Shown piece by piece: positions 54,022 through 64,000 of a stretch of 64,000 nt of DNA. The stretch covers positions 47,700,726 to 47,764,725 of the forward strand of contig NC_086178.1 of assembly GCF_023053635.1 (NCBI RefSeq). Direction: 5' to 3'. This DNA comes from Elgaria multicarinata webbii (taxonomy: Eukaryota; Chordata; Lepidosauria; Squamata; Anguidae). Under the pieces are notes generated by a model, which worked only from the letters and a program-made list of their open reading frames with translations, did not search any database and was not told the DNA's origin. Made by a program: the position numbers and the translations under genes. Position 1 is the stretch's first letter, and every line of letters begins with the position of its first letter.

Positions 54022-54135
54022 AAAGAGGCCATCTGTGCTGTAGAGCGGAGCTCCAGGTGTGCACGCCATCTTCCTCTGGGAAAGAAGATAGCAGGCACAT
54101 CTGGAGCTTTGCTCTATAGCACACCCAGCCTCTTT
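54022..54135. repeat. Long imperfect palindrome
   Basis: AAAGAGGC at 54022-54029 is answered by GCCTCTTT at 54128-54135. Inside, GTGCTGTAGAGCGGAGCTCC answers GGAGCTTTGCTCTATAGCAC. The arms are about 50-55 nt with some mismatches. It is embedded in a non-coding element of roughly 53915-54180. Confidence 0.75.
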
Positions 54136-54273
54136 GACTTCCACTGCTGGCACTGGTATTTGGAGGCCCTCCATTAGTTTAAAGTACAGATTTTGTTTTA
54201 AAAAATGTGTTAAGGTTGTGTGCTATATAATGAGAAAGATACAAGATAATCTACTAGGTCTATAATACATATC

Positions 54274-54600
54274 AAGGTGGGCAGAAGGACCATCTGGGTC
54301 TACTCGTAGATCTCTGGGTGATCTGTAGTACAATGGCAAGGATTTTCAACTCCCAATTGTTTAAAAATAGAAAAACAAAATGATCCCCCAACCTAACTTG
54401 TGTTGCTCAAATGAAGAAAGGCTAGGTTAATCAGGTGTGGATTTTTGTGTAGCACTGTAACTTCATTCCCAAAACAAATTCCTGGGCTCGTAATTCTTTA
54501 ATTCTTAAGTGTATGCCTTTTGCACCAGGTTCCAGTTAGTGAATCTTAGGGTTGTAGTAAAAAACGAAGTGGATTCCCAAAGCCCACCCATTTCTGATAC
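54274..54600 (+). repeat. hAT-like family copy B
   Basis: Its left end AAGGTGGGCAGAAGGACCAT is hAT-like. AGATCTCTGGGTGATCTGTA, AAGTGTATGCCTTTTGCACC and AGGTTCCAGTTAGTGAATC match copy A at 50219-50560 in order and orientation. Confidence 0.65.
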
Positions 54601-54626
54601 AGATGATGAGAATCAGTAGCATATAG

Positions 54627-55865
54627 ATCTTTACTAGGGGTTCTGAACCTTTTTGGACCCATCGGCACATTTGGGAATTCGAGAAACTGCTGTGTGCACC
54701 ACCCCAAAATGCCTAATCAGTGGATCATCACTTTGGTCTCGACCTGTTGTATCTATGGATCTTGGACTGAATTTTATTTCAAAAAACTTTTGTTTCATGT
54801 CTATTGGACATCACAACATCTCTTTAATAAGGGACTGTCTAATTCAGCTAATTGCTGGTAGTGCAATACAGCTAATGCTTCTTTTAAACATGTTTTGGCA
54901 ATGTCCAGCAGTTTTTTCTTTTTGCAAGGAGGTTATTACACAGATAGGCTTTGTGCTGGAACAGTCTTTAATATCCATTGATGTACACACTCTTTTATTT
55001 ACCTGCTTCATGGACATAACAAATGATCAGCATAAACGGATTCTCTGTGGCCTCTTGACAGCTAAAAGACTAATATTACAACATTGGAAGGATAAACAAT
55101 CTCCTCCTATAATGCAATGGATGAAGACCTTACACTTTAAATATTTGGTGGTATATAAATGCCACTTTCAAATGGATACTTATTTGGGTATTTGGTCCAC
55201 TTTGATGTGCCTCTGTTCTTTTAGCTTTTTAACAGCTTTAGTAGAAGTTTTTTAGTAATATACACCATTTGGAATATGAATTCTTTGTAACCCACAGGAG
55301 GCTTGTTCTATTGGACAGACGGGAGTGACATTGACTACCCATTTCAGGGCTTTTCTATTAAGTCAGCCTGTACAAATACATTTTAAAAGAGCTGTGTGAA
55401 GCCTGGTAGGTCAAGGCACTATGCAATACATTAAAATATTTGGTTCAATTTGGGTTACATCTCTTTCTGCTATTCTCTTCACCCTTAGTAGAGTATTTAA
55501 AATGAGTGTTTTTGTATGTTTCAATCTTTGCAGTGGTCACTGAAGAAGACACCCCGGTGTCGAAACGCATTTGACCTGCTTTTTTAATTTCGCTTTTGGT
55601 ATTCTTGTATAACATTAATGCAATCAGATGTATACAGTAGATGCCAGTGCACTTTGTTTAATACTGTTGTTGAATTGTATTTATGTGACAGAACTTTGTT
55701 AAAATTGTCTTTTTCCTTAACCCTTTGAATCTGGATAGAAGCCTATATAAATCAGAAAGTTGCATGCATTTCATAAAAACCAATGCACGTATATTTTAAA
55801 AAATGTTTTAAAAAATAAAAATTGGGTGTCTGGGAGGCACGACTTTGGACACCCCTGATCTATAC
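54627..55865 (+). mobile_element. hAT-like element carrying an L1-like LINE fragment
   Basis: The ends TAGGGGTTCTGAACC (from 54635) and the complement of CAGGGGTGTCCAAAGTC (to 55857) are hAT-type inverted ends. The 8-bp flanks ATCTTTAC (54627-54634) and ATCTATAC (55858-55865) agree at seven positions. Between them the + strand, open from 54653 to 55255, carries an L1-clade ORF2 C-terminus (LLNMFWQCPAVFSFCKEVI, LLTAKRLILQHWKDKQSPP). Then come a GAAGAAGACACCCCGGTGTC segment and an A-rich end near 55796-55821. The simplest reading is a LINE fragment inserted in a hAT element. Confidence 0.6.
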
Positions 55866-57467
55866 ACTAAGAACTTAAACCTTCAAAGGTTTTTGGCTTG
55901 AATATTCTGAGAAACAGATAAAAAACTTTGAAAAGCTTAAAATATACTGGAATATTAGAGAATAAGTGTTTTGCAAGAATGGTCTCACACAAGACCATGA
56001 GTCAAAAGATCCAACATATTCTATCACATATTCTTAGCAGATCACCCACCAGCAGGTTCTCAGCTCACAAATACCTACTGATGCACTCTATGTAGTATTT
56101 TAAACCTTAGCCTTGATTCCACCAAACTTACAAAAGAAGAGGAAAAAATACACAGAGATAGACCAGGAGAAAAACCAAATGTTTTCCATCCCCAAATCAA
56201 ACCTATCATTCAAGAAGCCAATACCTACTGATTCTACAAAAGCTGAAATATGCCTTCAGCACTGTGATTAGTCCATTGACATGAAAGCACTTCCAAGATC
56301 ATAGTTAAGGCATCTCCCCTTGCATCCAGGTCATTCACAATGTTATCCTAACTTCTTATTGCCACACACACACCCCTTACTTGCTAGACAACACCCAGCC
56401 CAAGAACTTCAAAAGCGCAGCAAGGCTTCTACATGACAGACACTGACACTACTTTTGCATAAGATCCAATTTTGAGTGATAAGACTTGCTCTGTGAGTCA
56501 ACCTCCCTCATTCTCATTGTTCTAAAGAGTAGAATACAAATTTTGTAACCCTCCTTCGCCATTTCCTTGGGCCTTGCTTTTATTCATGGCCATTACTTCA
56601 CTGTTTCTTACATGTGCTGAGAAACAAGGTCAAGGCCTGTAATTAAAGCCTGCCCTACTCTGACAGGCCTACCCACCGCTCCGGGAAACACAGTCCTGCT
56701 GGGACAGCAATGGTGTACTGACAGACTACTCACGAATTGCAGGGCAAAGCCAATCTCAAAAAGGCTGGCGGGGAACAAAAAAGAAGAAAAGAGTGAAGTT
56801 TCCATGAAGACTACAGGCATGTGTGCTTTTGAGTGATTCAAAATCCTTGGCTCCAACAGAGCAACTTGCAATAATCTCTGGAAAAGTGCCCATATAAACT
56901 TCAGAGCAGCAGGCAGCCCACAGAAAGTTACAGTTTGTCCATTACAGGGCATTTCTGTTTGTGTGCGATCTGGAGTTTGCCAACAGGTACAGAAGCTCAC
57001 ATAAAAGGGCCAAAGAGATAAAACCAATGCTTTACAAGTTCCTGGCAGCCTCGTCTTAAAGTGAGGACCCAGCACCTCAGAAGAAGCCACCAACTTCAAC
57101 CAGCTGCTACAAAGGTGCAGGGGAGGCTGCTACTTGCATACCCCCAAAAGCAGACAAGTGGTAGCTGCTAGAAACAGCTGCCATTGCCTCCAATCACTCA
57201 GCAGCCATCTGGATGTACAATCAAAAGAAGTAGGTCTGTGGTGCTGCCCAGACAGCATACGTGAGCAAAAGGAGACAACTTTTGGGTGGCATGGCAGAGA
57301 ATTTGAGCCAGCAGAGCAGCCCAAAGAGTGTGTGTGAACCAGAGGAAGCTTGCTCAGCCTCTCTCTGGGCAGCATGGTGATTTGGGCCCTGGAGATTTGG
57401 GACCAGAGACGGTGCACACAAGCTAGGGCCTTTGCCCACTTGCCCTCTCTCTAGGCAGTGCTGCAGA
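55866..57467 (-). other. HDLBP intron 1, stretch without recognisable elements
   Basis: 1.6 kb with moderately higher GC after 56600. Its open frames are unsupported by any family similarity I recognise. Confidence 0.5.
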
Positions 57468-57565
57468 AATTATTATTATTTATTTAAATAGCACCATCAG
57501 TGTACATGGTGCTATACAGAGTAAAACAATAAAATAGCAAAACCCTGCCGCATAGGCTTACATTG
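57468..57565 (-). repeat. Reversed L2-type tail
   Basis: ATTATTATTTATTTAAATAG, then CACCATCAGTGTACATGG and GCATAGGCTTACA: the same family as 38942-39085. From 57566 to 58115 I see nothing recognisable. Confidence 0.7.
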
Positions 57566-58115
57566 GATCTGACCTGCAGGATCCAATCCGTACCCCTTCA
57601 GTGCCCAGAAGGAAAGCACAGGCATCAACTGCTCACACAAGGAGAAGCTGCCTCATCCTTTTTGTTTGTTCATATATACTTTCCCTTTCAAGGAATGCAA
57701 TGGTGAAGACTGATCAGTGATCTACCGTTCTTTGGCTTGCCTTGCTAGCCAAGCCAAAAAATGTAGTTCCCCGCCCCCAATCTATTATGCTGACTAGTGG
57801 AGAATGTGCCAGGTTGGATGCTACTGCTTGAGGGCACCCTGAGTGCCAATGCCCCCCCCCACAGGTTTTTCCCATGGGAAATATAGGCAGGATAGACAGC
57901 TGGGCACCACTGCTTTAAGAAACTCCAAGCTGCACCTCCAAGCCGTTGTGTGCAACACTTCCAACCCCTCCACCTTTCCTACTTCAGAGGAAGAAAAGCG
58001 AGTGGGAGTAGGAGGGGGATGGAGCTGACTACGATCTGGATGGCCAAGGCTCCTTAGCACCTTGGTTACACCACTGCCAAACAACCTTCAGCCTGCCCCA
58101 AATTAGGATGTGGTG

Positions 58116-58611
58116 GAAATCTCCATTCATCATACATGATGAATGGAGATTTCATGATGTATGTATATACATCATACATACATCAGGGGTCTGGAAACAA
58201 AGCCCTATGAAGAGAGACTGAAAGAACTGGGCATGTTTAGCCTGGAGAAGAGAAGACTGAGGGGAGACATGATAACACTCTTCAAATACTTAAAAGGTTG
58301 TCACACAAAAGAGGGCCAGGATCTCTTCTCAATCCTCCCAGAGTGCAGGACACGGAATAACGGGCTCAAGTTAAAGGAAGCCAGATTCCAGCTGAATATC
58401 AGGAAAAACTTCCTGACTGTTAAGAGCAGTACGACAATGGAATCAGTTACCTAGGGAGGTTGTGGGCTCTCCCATACTAGAGGCCTTCAAGAGGCAGCTG
58501 GACAAGCATCTGTCAGGGATGCTTTAGGGTGGATTCCTGCAGTGAGCAGGGGGTTGGACTTGATGGCCTTGTAGGCCCCTTCCGGCTCTGCTATTCTATG
58601 ATTCTGATTCA
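58116..58611 (+). mobile_element. CR1 LINE 3' fragment with a near-perfect palindrome at its 5' junction
   Basis: The CR1 part begins at about 58180 (AGGGGTCTGGAAACAAAGCC) and is nearly identical to 24078-24511. It keeps [20 protein letters not shown] and ends in an ATTCTATGATTCT tail. In front, GAAATCTCCATTCATCAT (58116-58133) and its exact inverted copy (58136-58153) are separated by 2 nt. A second hairpin, ATGATGTAT/ATACATCAT, follows. Confidence 0.9.
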
Positions 58612-58744
58612 AAGATGTATGGAGGTTGGCGAAATTGACCTGCTTGCCAGAGGGCAGCAGAACACTCACAGTGTCAAATGGAATTTGACCCAGGGATTAG
58701 GTCCAGCATGGCTTCCCAAATACAGGAGCAGCAATATTGCATGC

Positions 58745-58890
58745 AGTATCAGAGGCAGAAAGCCCATATAAACATTGTTGGGAAACATGGGTGGAAAAGT
58801 GCTGTTGCACCATGTCCTGCTTGTTGCACCGTGTCCTGATCGAAAGCTGGTTGGCCACCCTTGGTCTGATCCAGCATGGCTCTACTTATG
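58745..58890 (+). repeat. CR1 3' fragment
   Basis: GTTGGGAAACATGGGTGG, then GTGCTGTTGCACCATGTCC and TGATCCAGCATGGCTCTACT. CR1 tail of the 61440-62168 subfamily. Confidence 0.7.
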
Positions 58891-59329
58891 ATAACTCTCT
58901 CTCTGTGGACAGTGCAGTAGAAAGGATTCAAATCGCTGGGCCCAATTCCCACAGATGCACTGCCCAGTGGGAAGGTACAGATAAGCAAATTTGATGACAA
59001 GGACGGTATTTGAACAGACACTTCTGTCCACTTCCTCAGTGCTCTCCCTCTGGGGTTCACGATGGTGGAGACTGGGCTCAGAGAGAGCAAAAGAGAGAGC
59101 ATGAACATGCTAAGAGGTAGAAGTGGTAGCTCCCACACATTCTCTGGGCAGTACCATTGGCCCCAGCCCTACCTGCCATGCCACCCACAGGATGGGATCC
59201 ACCACTTCTACCTACTTGCTCATTCTCTCTCTCTTGGTGGTGTGGTGAAGAGGGTGGGGCAGCCTGAAGAGGGGAGGAAGGTGGAGCCCCTCCCCAGAGA
59301 TGTTGCCAAGCGCACCCCCTAGAGAACCA

Positions 59330-60470
59330 GCAATGTGGAGGGCGATTGGACTAGCAGGCTTGAGGTCCGCGCGCCCCTTTTGCCTCCTGCCAGAGGACTA
59401 GGAATGCTGTCTGGGGCCCTGCTCCGAACTGGAGGGGGAGGGAGAGAGAACAGAGAAGCCTCTCTTACCGCTCCCCCCACTCCACCGGCCTGTTCTTATG
59501 GCTCCTTCAGGTCAGAAGCCTAGATTGCGCCTGGTCCGGAAAGGGGCTTCCTCCTTCACCATTCCTCGGAGGAGGCAAGAAGAGCCTGGCCAGGAAAGTT
59601 AGTGCAAAGTTTTTGCGGCTGAGTCGGGAGGGGGAGGAGATCGGCTGGTGCGCGGCTGTGACACGTAGCCCGATCGGTTCCCCCGCCCCCTCGCCTCGCC
59701 TCTCCCCTCCGCCGAGGCAGAGCGCGGGCGCTAAGTGTGCAGCCCGCTCGGATTAGCCTCCATCTACGAAGGCTGGGGGGGAGGGAGGAAGCGAGCCAGC
59801 CGGGGGGGGGGGGGGAGCGAGCCAGCCGGGGGGGGGAGCTCTGCAGGCGAGGACACCGAAGGGCAGCCGGTACCAGCGCCTCCTCTCTGCCTCCACGTCG
59901 GCAATCGGCTCCCTCCCCGCCCCCCCTTTTCCGCCTCCCTCCCCCCTCTTCTCGGGCATAGACCCGGCTCCGCTGCCCTCTCCGTACGTCCCATTCCCGC
60001 GGCGATCGCCTGCCTCTTTACCCACCCCCCCGCCGACACCGTGACCCGACATCCTCTTCCTCCCCGTCGGCCCGCCCGATTGCCCCGTACGTGGCACTCA
60101 CTCCGGCCCGTGTCTGCTTAGCTCGCTCTGCTGGAGAAGCCCCGAAGCGCTCCCGGGAAAGCGGCGAGGCACCTTCCCGTCTGCTATAAGGGGGAGAGGC
60201 CGCCAATCGCAGGCTCACACGTCAGACGAGCCGGGCCCCTTCCCTTTCCCTTCGTAGGAAGGCCCGGCCCAGCCGCCAGCAACCGCAGGGCTTGGAAAGG
60301 GTGGAAGCGGCGCTTCGTAACGCTACGCCACCGTCTGACCGAGTCCCGCTAGCCGCGCTTCCCTGCAGCGCAGAGGAACACGCCGGAGGAGTTGGAATAA
60401 GCTGCAGCAGCAGTAGCCATCTCTCTCTCCTGCCAAGCGGATCAGGGCAAGTTCTCCCCATTCGTAGCAG
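59330..60470. promoter_or_regulatory. CpG island, HDLBP promoter and presumed bidirectional start
   Basis: A sharp rise in GC and CpG density stands out from the AT-rich surroundings, with G runs (59803-59815, 59829-59836) and many CGCC/GGCG words. On the - strand it holds an ACGTCA/TGACGT half CRE (60219-60224), a CCAAT box (60203-60207, inverted relative to HDLBP) and a TATAG at 60185-60190. Its position at the 5' end of HDLBP and the known head-to-head neighbour SEPTIN2 suggest divergent transcription; no septin sequence is visible. Confidence 0.8.
60102..60175 (-). other. HDLBP: Candidate HDLBP first non-coding exon
   Basis: On the - strand a GC-rich stretch downstream of the CCAAT/CRE sites ends with CGGGCCGGA|GTGAGTG, a good donor with exon end at 60102. 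The transcription start is not visible and the right end is a guess. A second - strand donor, GGTAAGAG, lies near 59466 and could end an alternative first exon. Confidence 0.45.
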
Positions 60471-60479
60471 AAGGAGACG

Positions 60480-61439
60480 CTGAGAAACTAACCCCCCCGC
60501 CCCCCCCACACACACCAGGAAAACGGCCCGATCTTGTGCATGCTTACTCGGAAGTACCCCTTGGGAGTGAGAACTTAGTAGGACTTTGTCGTAAATATGA
60601 GAAAGATCCGGCTCCCCGTTACACCAGAAATAAGTTCCATAGAACTCACTGGGAGTTGCTTCTGAGTAAACGTACTGGGGAGGAGGGAGTCGCAGGCCAA
60701 AGTCACAAATACACACGTGTTCAGTTTAATCGAGGACTCCCCGAGGTTCTCTCCAAATTAAAATTGTTTTCCTAGAATCCCAAGTCACACACAGCAGGCA
60801 GAAACCTAGATAGCTACCTTGGAATGCCTTGTCAGCACAACCCAGCTATTTGCGCGGAACATATATCGAGGGCAGCTGCATTTCACAGGCTGTACGTGGA
60901 GTTAGAGAAAATAGTGCCCTTTAAAAGAACTGTGTGTAGGGGGCACAGTGATAGGCTATGCCGCACCAAACGGGTAAGCTTTAAGCAGTTGTCTCTGATT
61001 TTCAACTATAAATTTTCCTGTCAGCAGTTAAGTAACAAAGCTACAGTAATAGAAGAGCCAATCACAGAATAGAATAATAACCAAAATCTTCCCACAAGTC
61101 CAAAAAAAACCCCATTGCCTCTTAACTTCAGCAGATGGGCAACAATTATGTATCCTGTTCTGACATCTAAAGCATTTCAGAACTGTCACCATATCTGCTC
61201 CCAATGCATCACTTTTTCTCAGTCCAAGTTAACCCCAACAAACAAATTCTTCAGCTTCTTTATACGTTTCTCACAAACCCTATCATTTGTGAAGCTCATA
61301 TTTTTTAAAAAAAATCCAAATTAGACAATATACTTCTTGAACTGAGATACATATAGCTGAATACAATTTCAGAACCAGGACCAAGCAGAACAGTACTATT
61401 GTTCATGGTTAACAGGACACTGTTGATTGACCAAGAAAG
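60480..61439. other. Region right of the CpG island
   Basis: 60538-60680 holds a diverged dispersed repeat (TGCATGCTTACTCGGAAGTA, then CATAGAACTCACTGGGAG). The rest is AT-rich without recognisable genes. If synteny holds, this is SEPTIN2 5' sequence or first intron. Confidence 0.5.
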
Positions 61440-62168
61440 AGATCTTGGGGTTGTGGTGGAGGACAGTTCAATAAAAATGTCAACCCAGTGTGCGGAATGT
61501 CAACCCAGTGTGCGGCCGCTGTAAAAAAGAAAAAAAAGGCAAACTCCATATTAGGCATAATCAGAAAAGGAATTGAGAATAAAACTACAATATCATACTG
61601 GGTTTATACTAATCTGTGGTGTGACCACACTTCGAATACTGTGTACAGAGGGAAGGTTACAACAGCTGCAATTGTTTAGCTTAGAAAAAAAAGGATTCTA
61701 AGGGGAGACATGATGTCTACAAAATTATGCACGGCATGGAGAATGTGGATAAGGAGACATTTTTCTCCCTGTCTCAGTACTAGAACCAGAGGTCATCCCA
61801 TGAAGCTGACTGGTAGGAGATCCAGGACAAATAAAAGGAAGGACTTCTTCACATAGTACATAGTTAAATTATGGAACTCACTACCACAAGATGTAGCGAT
61901 GGCCACCAATTTGGATGGCTTTAAAAGGGGGTTGGATAAATTCCTGGAGGAGAAAGCTATAGTCCTGATGGCTATGTGCTAGCTCCAGTATCAGAAGCAG
62001 TATGCCTATGTACACCAGTTGCTGGGAAACATGACCAGGAGAGTGCTGTTGCACTTGTGTCCTGCTTGTAGGTTCCTAGTCAACAGCTGGTTGGCCACAG
62101 TATGAACAGAGTGCTGGACTAGATGGACCCTTAATCTGATTCAGCATGGCTCTTCTTACGTTCTTACA
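61440..62168 (+). mobile_element. CR1 LINE, diverged 5'-truncated copy
   Basis: Traces of ORF2 (a DLGVVVEDSSIKMSTQC-like stretch at 61441-61500) are followed by GGAAGGACTTCTTCACATAG and AACTCACTACCACAAGATGT, then the 3' end with TGCTGGACTAGATGGACCC and CAGCATGGCTCTTCTTACG. A 20-bp segment (AATGTCAACCCAGTGTGCGG) is duplicated in tandem at 61478-61516. Many frame breaks. Confidence 0.8.
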
Positions 62169-62872
62169 AGATGTTCCTGATCCTAAGCATGTGAACTTCT
62201 AAATAAATCTCAGTTAATTCAATGGAACTTATTGCTTAGTAAGTGTGCTTAAAAATGCACCCCTACTCCCACAAGACATTCTCTAAGAAACCTCAGTACA
62301 TGTTGTCTACTTAAACATTTATTTTTATTTAATGTATGTCCTGCCAGTCCACCAATAACAGTGCATCAAGGCTATTGAAGGTTGGGCAGAGAGGTGATTT
62401 AGCAAATGAGTGCAAAAATCAGCAATAAATGGATCAATGTCAGACAGAAATAGGGATCCAACAATGTTCTGAGTTAGTTCCAACTGTATTCCAGCATCTT
62501 CTGTAAAATAGATGAAACAAGTGGATAGTAGGCTTACCAAATCTGCAGAATATATAAAACTGGGAGGAACTGAGAACAGAAGAGTGAAGAGCTGGGCATA
62601 AGTAACAGACTAAAACTTCATAAAGAACTTGTTCATCCTTTCATATTGCTTGGTATACAATAAACAATTTACTTCTTCTAAAAGCATGATTTACTCTTCT
62701 GCTCCATGTAGTACGACATAGTCTTCAGCAGAATCCCCAAGTAAACAAAAACACAATTTATAAATATATGTTAAGGTACAATCTAGCTATACTCAATATC
62801 TTGCCACATTCTCAGCAAGAATTGTCAACTACATTCTAGTCTGAATTCTGTTACTGATTAATACAATAATGG
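62169..62872. other. Stretch without recognisable elements
   Basis: A short remnant of the 'GGGAGTAAGCCCC' type repeat sits near 62200-62255. Otherwise AT-rich DNA with nothing identifiable. Confidence 0.5.
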
Positions 62873-63150
62873 GGCTGTTCACACAGCAAGACAGCCCACT
62901 GTGAGTTTTTTTTCAAGTACATGTGGCTGCCATTTTGAATATGCAATTCCAATACAAGGGTTGTCATGTCGTGCAAACCCAGTGAGCATGAGTTATGTGA
63001 GGGTTAGACAACACTCGCATAACCCAAGGTCTATTTTAGAATTATGTGAGGATTATTTAACCCTCACATAACCCACACTTGCTGGATTTGCATGACACAA
63101 CAACCCCCAAGCCAGGTTGTATATATGATCTGGCACCCACAGGCACCATA
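62873..63150. mobile_element. Palindromic non-autonomous DNA element
   Basis: Left half CTGTTCACACAGCAAGACAG and GTCGTGCAAACCCAG...GTTATGTGAGGGTTAGACA; right half TTTAACCCTCACATAACCCA...GCTGGATTTGCATGACAC. The halves are inverted copies about the centre near 63025. Related to 12569-12936. Confidence 0.65.
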
Positions 63151-63349
63151 GCATGTTATCTAATTCTAGTCAATATTTTCAACTTGCTAACTGTTTCAAA
63201 ATCTTTTCTATCTTAGCCTCAGTGACTGAGACCACTATTTCTATTAATATCAATAAAACTAAAAAAAACAATTCTAATCAATGTTACAGCTCCATTTTCA
63301 ATCCAAAAAGACAGGTATAGTAATGTTAATACTACATACCTAATTATTG

Positions 63350-63495
63350 TGGGCTTTCCCACACTAGAGGCATTCAAGAGGCACATGGACAACTATCTGT
63401 CAAGTAGGCTTTAGGGTAGATTCCTGCACTGAACAGGGGCTGGACTCGATGGCCTTATAGGCCCCTTCCAACTCTACTATTCTATGATTCTATTC
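63350..63495 (+). repeat. CR1 3' end
   Basis: CCCACACTAGAGGCATTCAA, then TGGACTCGATGGCCTTATAG and a TATTCTATGATTCTAT tail; closely matches the 3' end of the CR1 copies at 24364-24511 and 58466-58611. Confidence 0.85.
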
Positions 63496-63756
63496 AAAGC
63501 ATTTCACATATATTACACCTTCATTTTTTTTAGTGTGTAAAGCACAAATTATGGGGCACAAAGGGTGGTGCTAGATACACAACCATATCATTAGGGTGTT
63601 CAGGCCATTCTAGTCACTTGCCTATCTGCACCGCAAATAGAACAATCTTGGGACTTATATTGTTGCAGCAAGTTCTCCCATGCTACTTTACAGAGACTCT
63701 GAAAACCCACAGAAAGAATACCACCACCTTTCCAAATAGCAACAGCAACTCTAAAC

Positions 63757-63885
63757 CAGCCTTCCCCAACCTGATGCCCTCCAGATGTTTTGGATTACAT
63801 CTCCCATCAGTCCCGGAGTACAGCCAAGGGATGATGGGAACAGTAGTCTAAAACATCTGGAGGGCACCAAGGTTGGGGAAGGTTG
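63757..63885. repeat. Palindromic short element
   Basis: CTTCCCCAACCTGATGCCCT and CCAGATGTTTTGGATTAC are answered by CTAAAACATCTGGAGGGCAC and CAAGGTTGGGGAAGG. It is the best-preserved copy of the CTCCCATCA family in the window. Confidence 0.8.
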
Positions 63886-64000
63886 TTGTATTCTCTTTCA
63901 AACAAAGAGTACTTATGGGCTTTTTTCTATTGTCAGTGCAAGGATGCAGGTACGTGTTCTTGAAACTCTGTTGGCATTTAACCACCAGATCTCCATTTCA

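Noticed and set aside
54653-55255. A 200-residue open frame on the + strand looking like a new gene
   Set aside because: Its middle part reads as the C-terminal region of an L1-clade LINE (FWQCP...KEV, AKRLILQHWKD), it has no splice or promoter context, and it lies inside an element with hAT-type ends.
56608-57099. A 163-residue open frame on the - strand in intron 1
   Set aside because: No similarity I recognise, no matching splice sites that fit HDLBP phases, and composition like surrounding non-coding DNA.
59735-60121. A 128-residue open frame in the CpG island
   Set aside because: High GC produces long chance frames. Composition is low-complexity (G, R, P, A), several overlapping frames exist on both strands, and there is no recognisable domain.
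60222-60716. A 164-residue open frame on the - strand upstream of HDLBP
   Set aside because: It lies across the island edge and a dispersed repeat remnant, with no conserved motif. It is likely chance.
60480-64000. First coding exon of SEPTIN2 expected from synteny
   Set aside because: I looked for the septin N-terminus (MSKQQPTQF, then the G1 motif GESGLGKST) on the + strand and did not find it, so no septin gene is annotated.

Overview
The window is vertebrate nuclear DNA, most likely from a squamate reptile (lizard or snake). The genes are split by canonical GT-AG introns. The spaces between exons are filled with CR1 and L2-type LINE tails, reptile-type L1 fragments, tRNA-derived SINEs, hAT-like and palindromic short DNA elements, and one nearly full-length Tc1-like transposon. 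The mixture is typical of Squamata. The species cannot be read from the sequence.

Layout: the left edge holds the last two coding exons of an anoctamin gene on the + strand, best matched to ANO7 (131-250 and 1621-1680, then a 3' UTR). It ends tail-to-tail with HDLBP (vigilin), which fills almost all the rest on the - strand: a 3' UTR of about 2.2 kb, 26 coding exons between 4937 and 37108, a probable 5' UTR exon near 39709-39773, a first intron of about 20 kb, and a GC/CpG-rich promoter region at about 59330-60470. Joining the 26 exons by their splice sites gives 1268 codons including the stop (1267 aa). All phases agree, and the length is within one residue of human vigilin as I remember it. 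The ANO7-HDLBP order and orientation match human 2q37.3. By that synteny the CpG island should also serve SEPTIN2, reading rightwards, but no septin coding exon lies in the window.

HDLBP encodes a cytoplasmic, ER-associated RNA-binding protein built of tandem KH domains. Two domains lack the GXXG loop (GPFN and RKGQ), and a further cryptic KH-like unit sits at the N-terminus. Most KH domains are carried on one or two phase-0 exons.

The most interesting structures are: a 104-bp copy of an HDLBP intron-exon junction fused to a CR1 3' tail and placed just behind the splice donor of another HDLBP exon; two inverted L1 copies flanking the two exons of KH domain 14; interlocked convergent poly(A) signals of ANO7 and HDLBP; palindromic filler DNA at the 5' junctions of two CR1 insertions; and an L1-like fragment apparently nested in a hAT-like element that keeps its target duplication. 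I found no new protein-coding system, CRISPR array, retroviral element or functional RNA gene.
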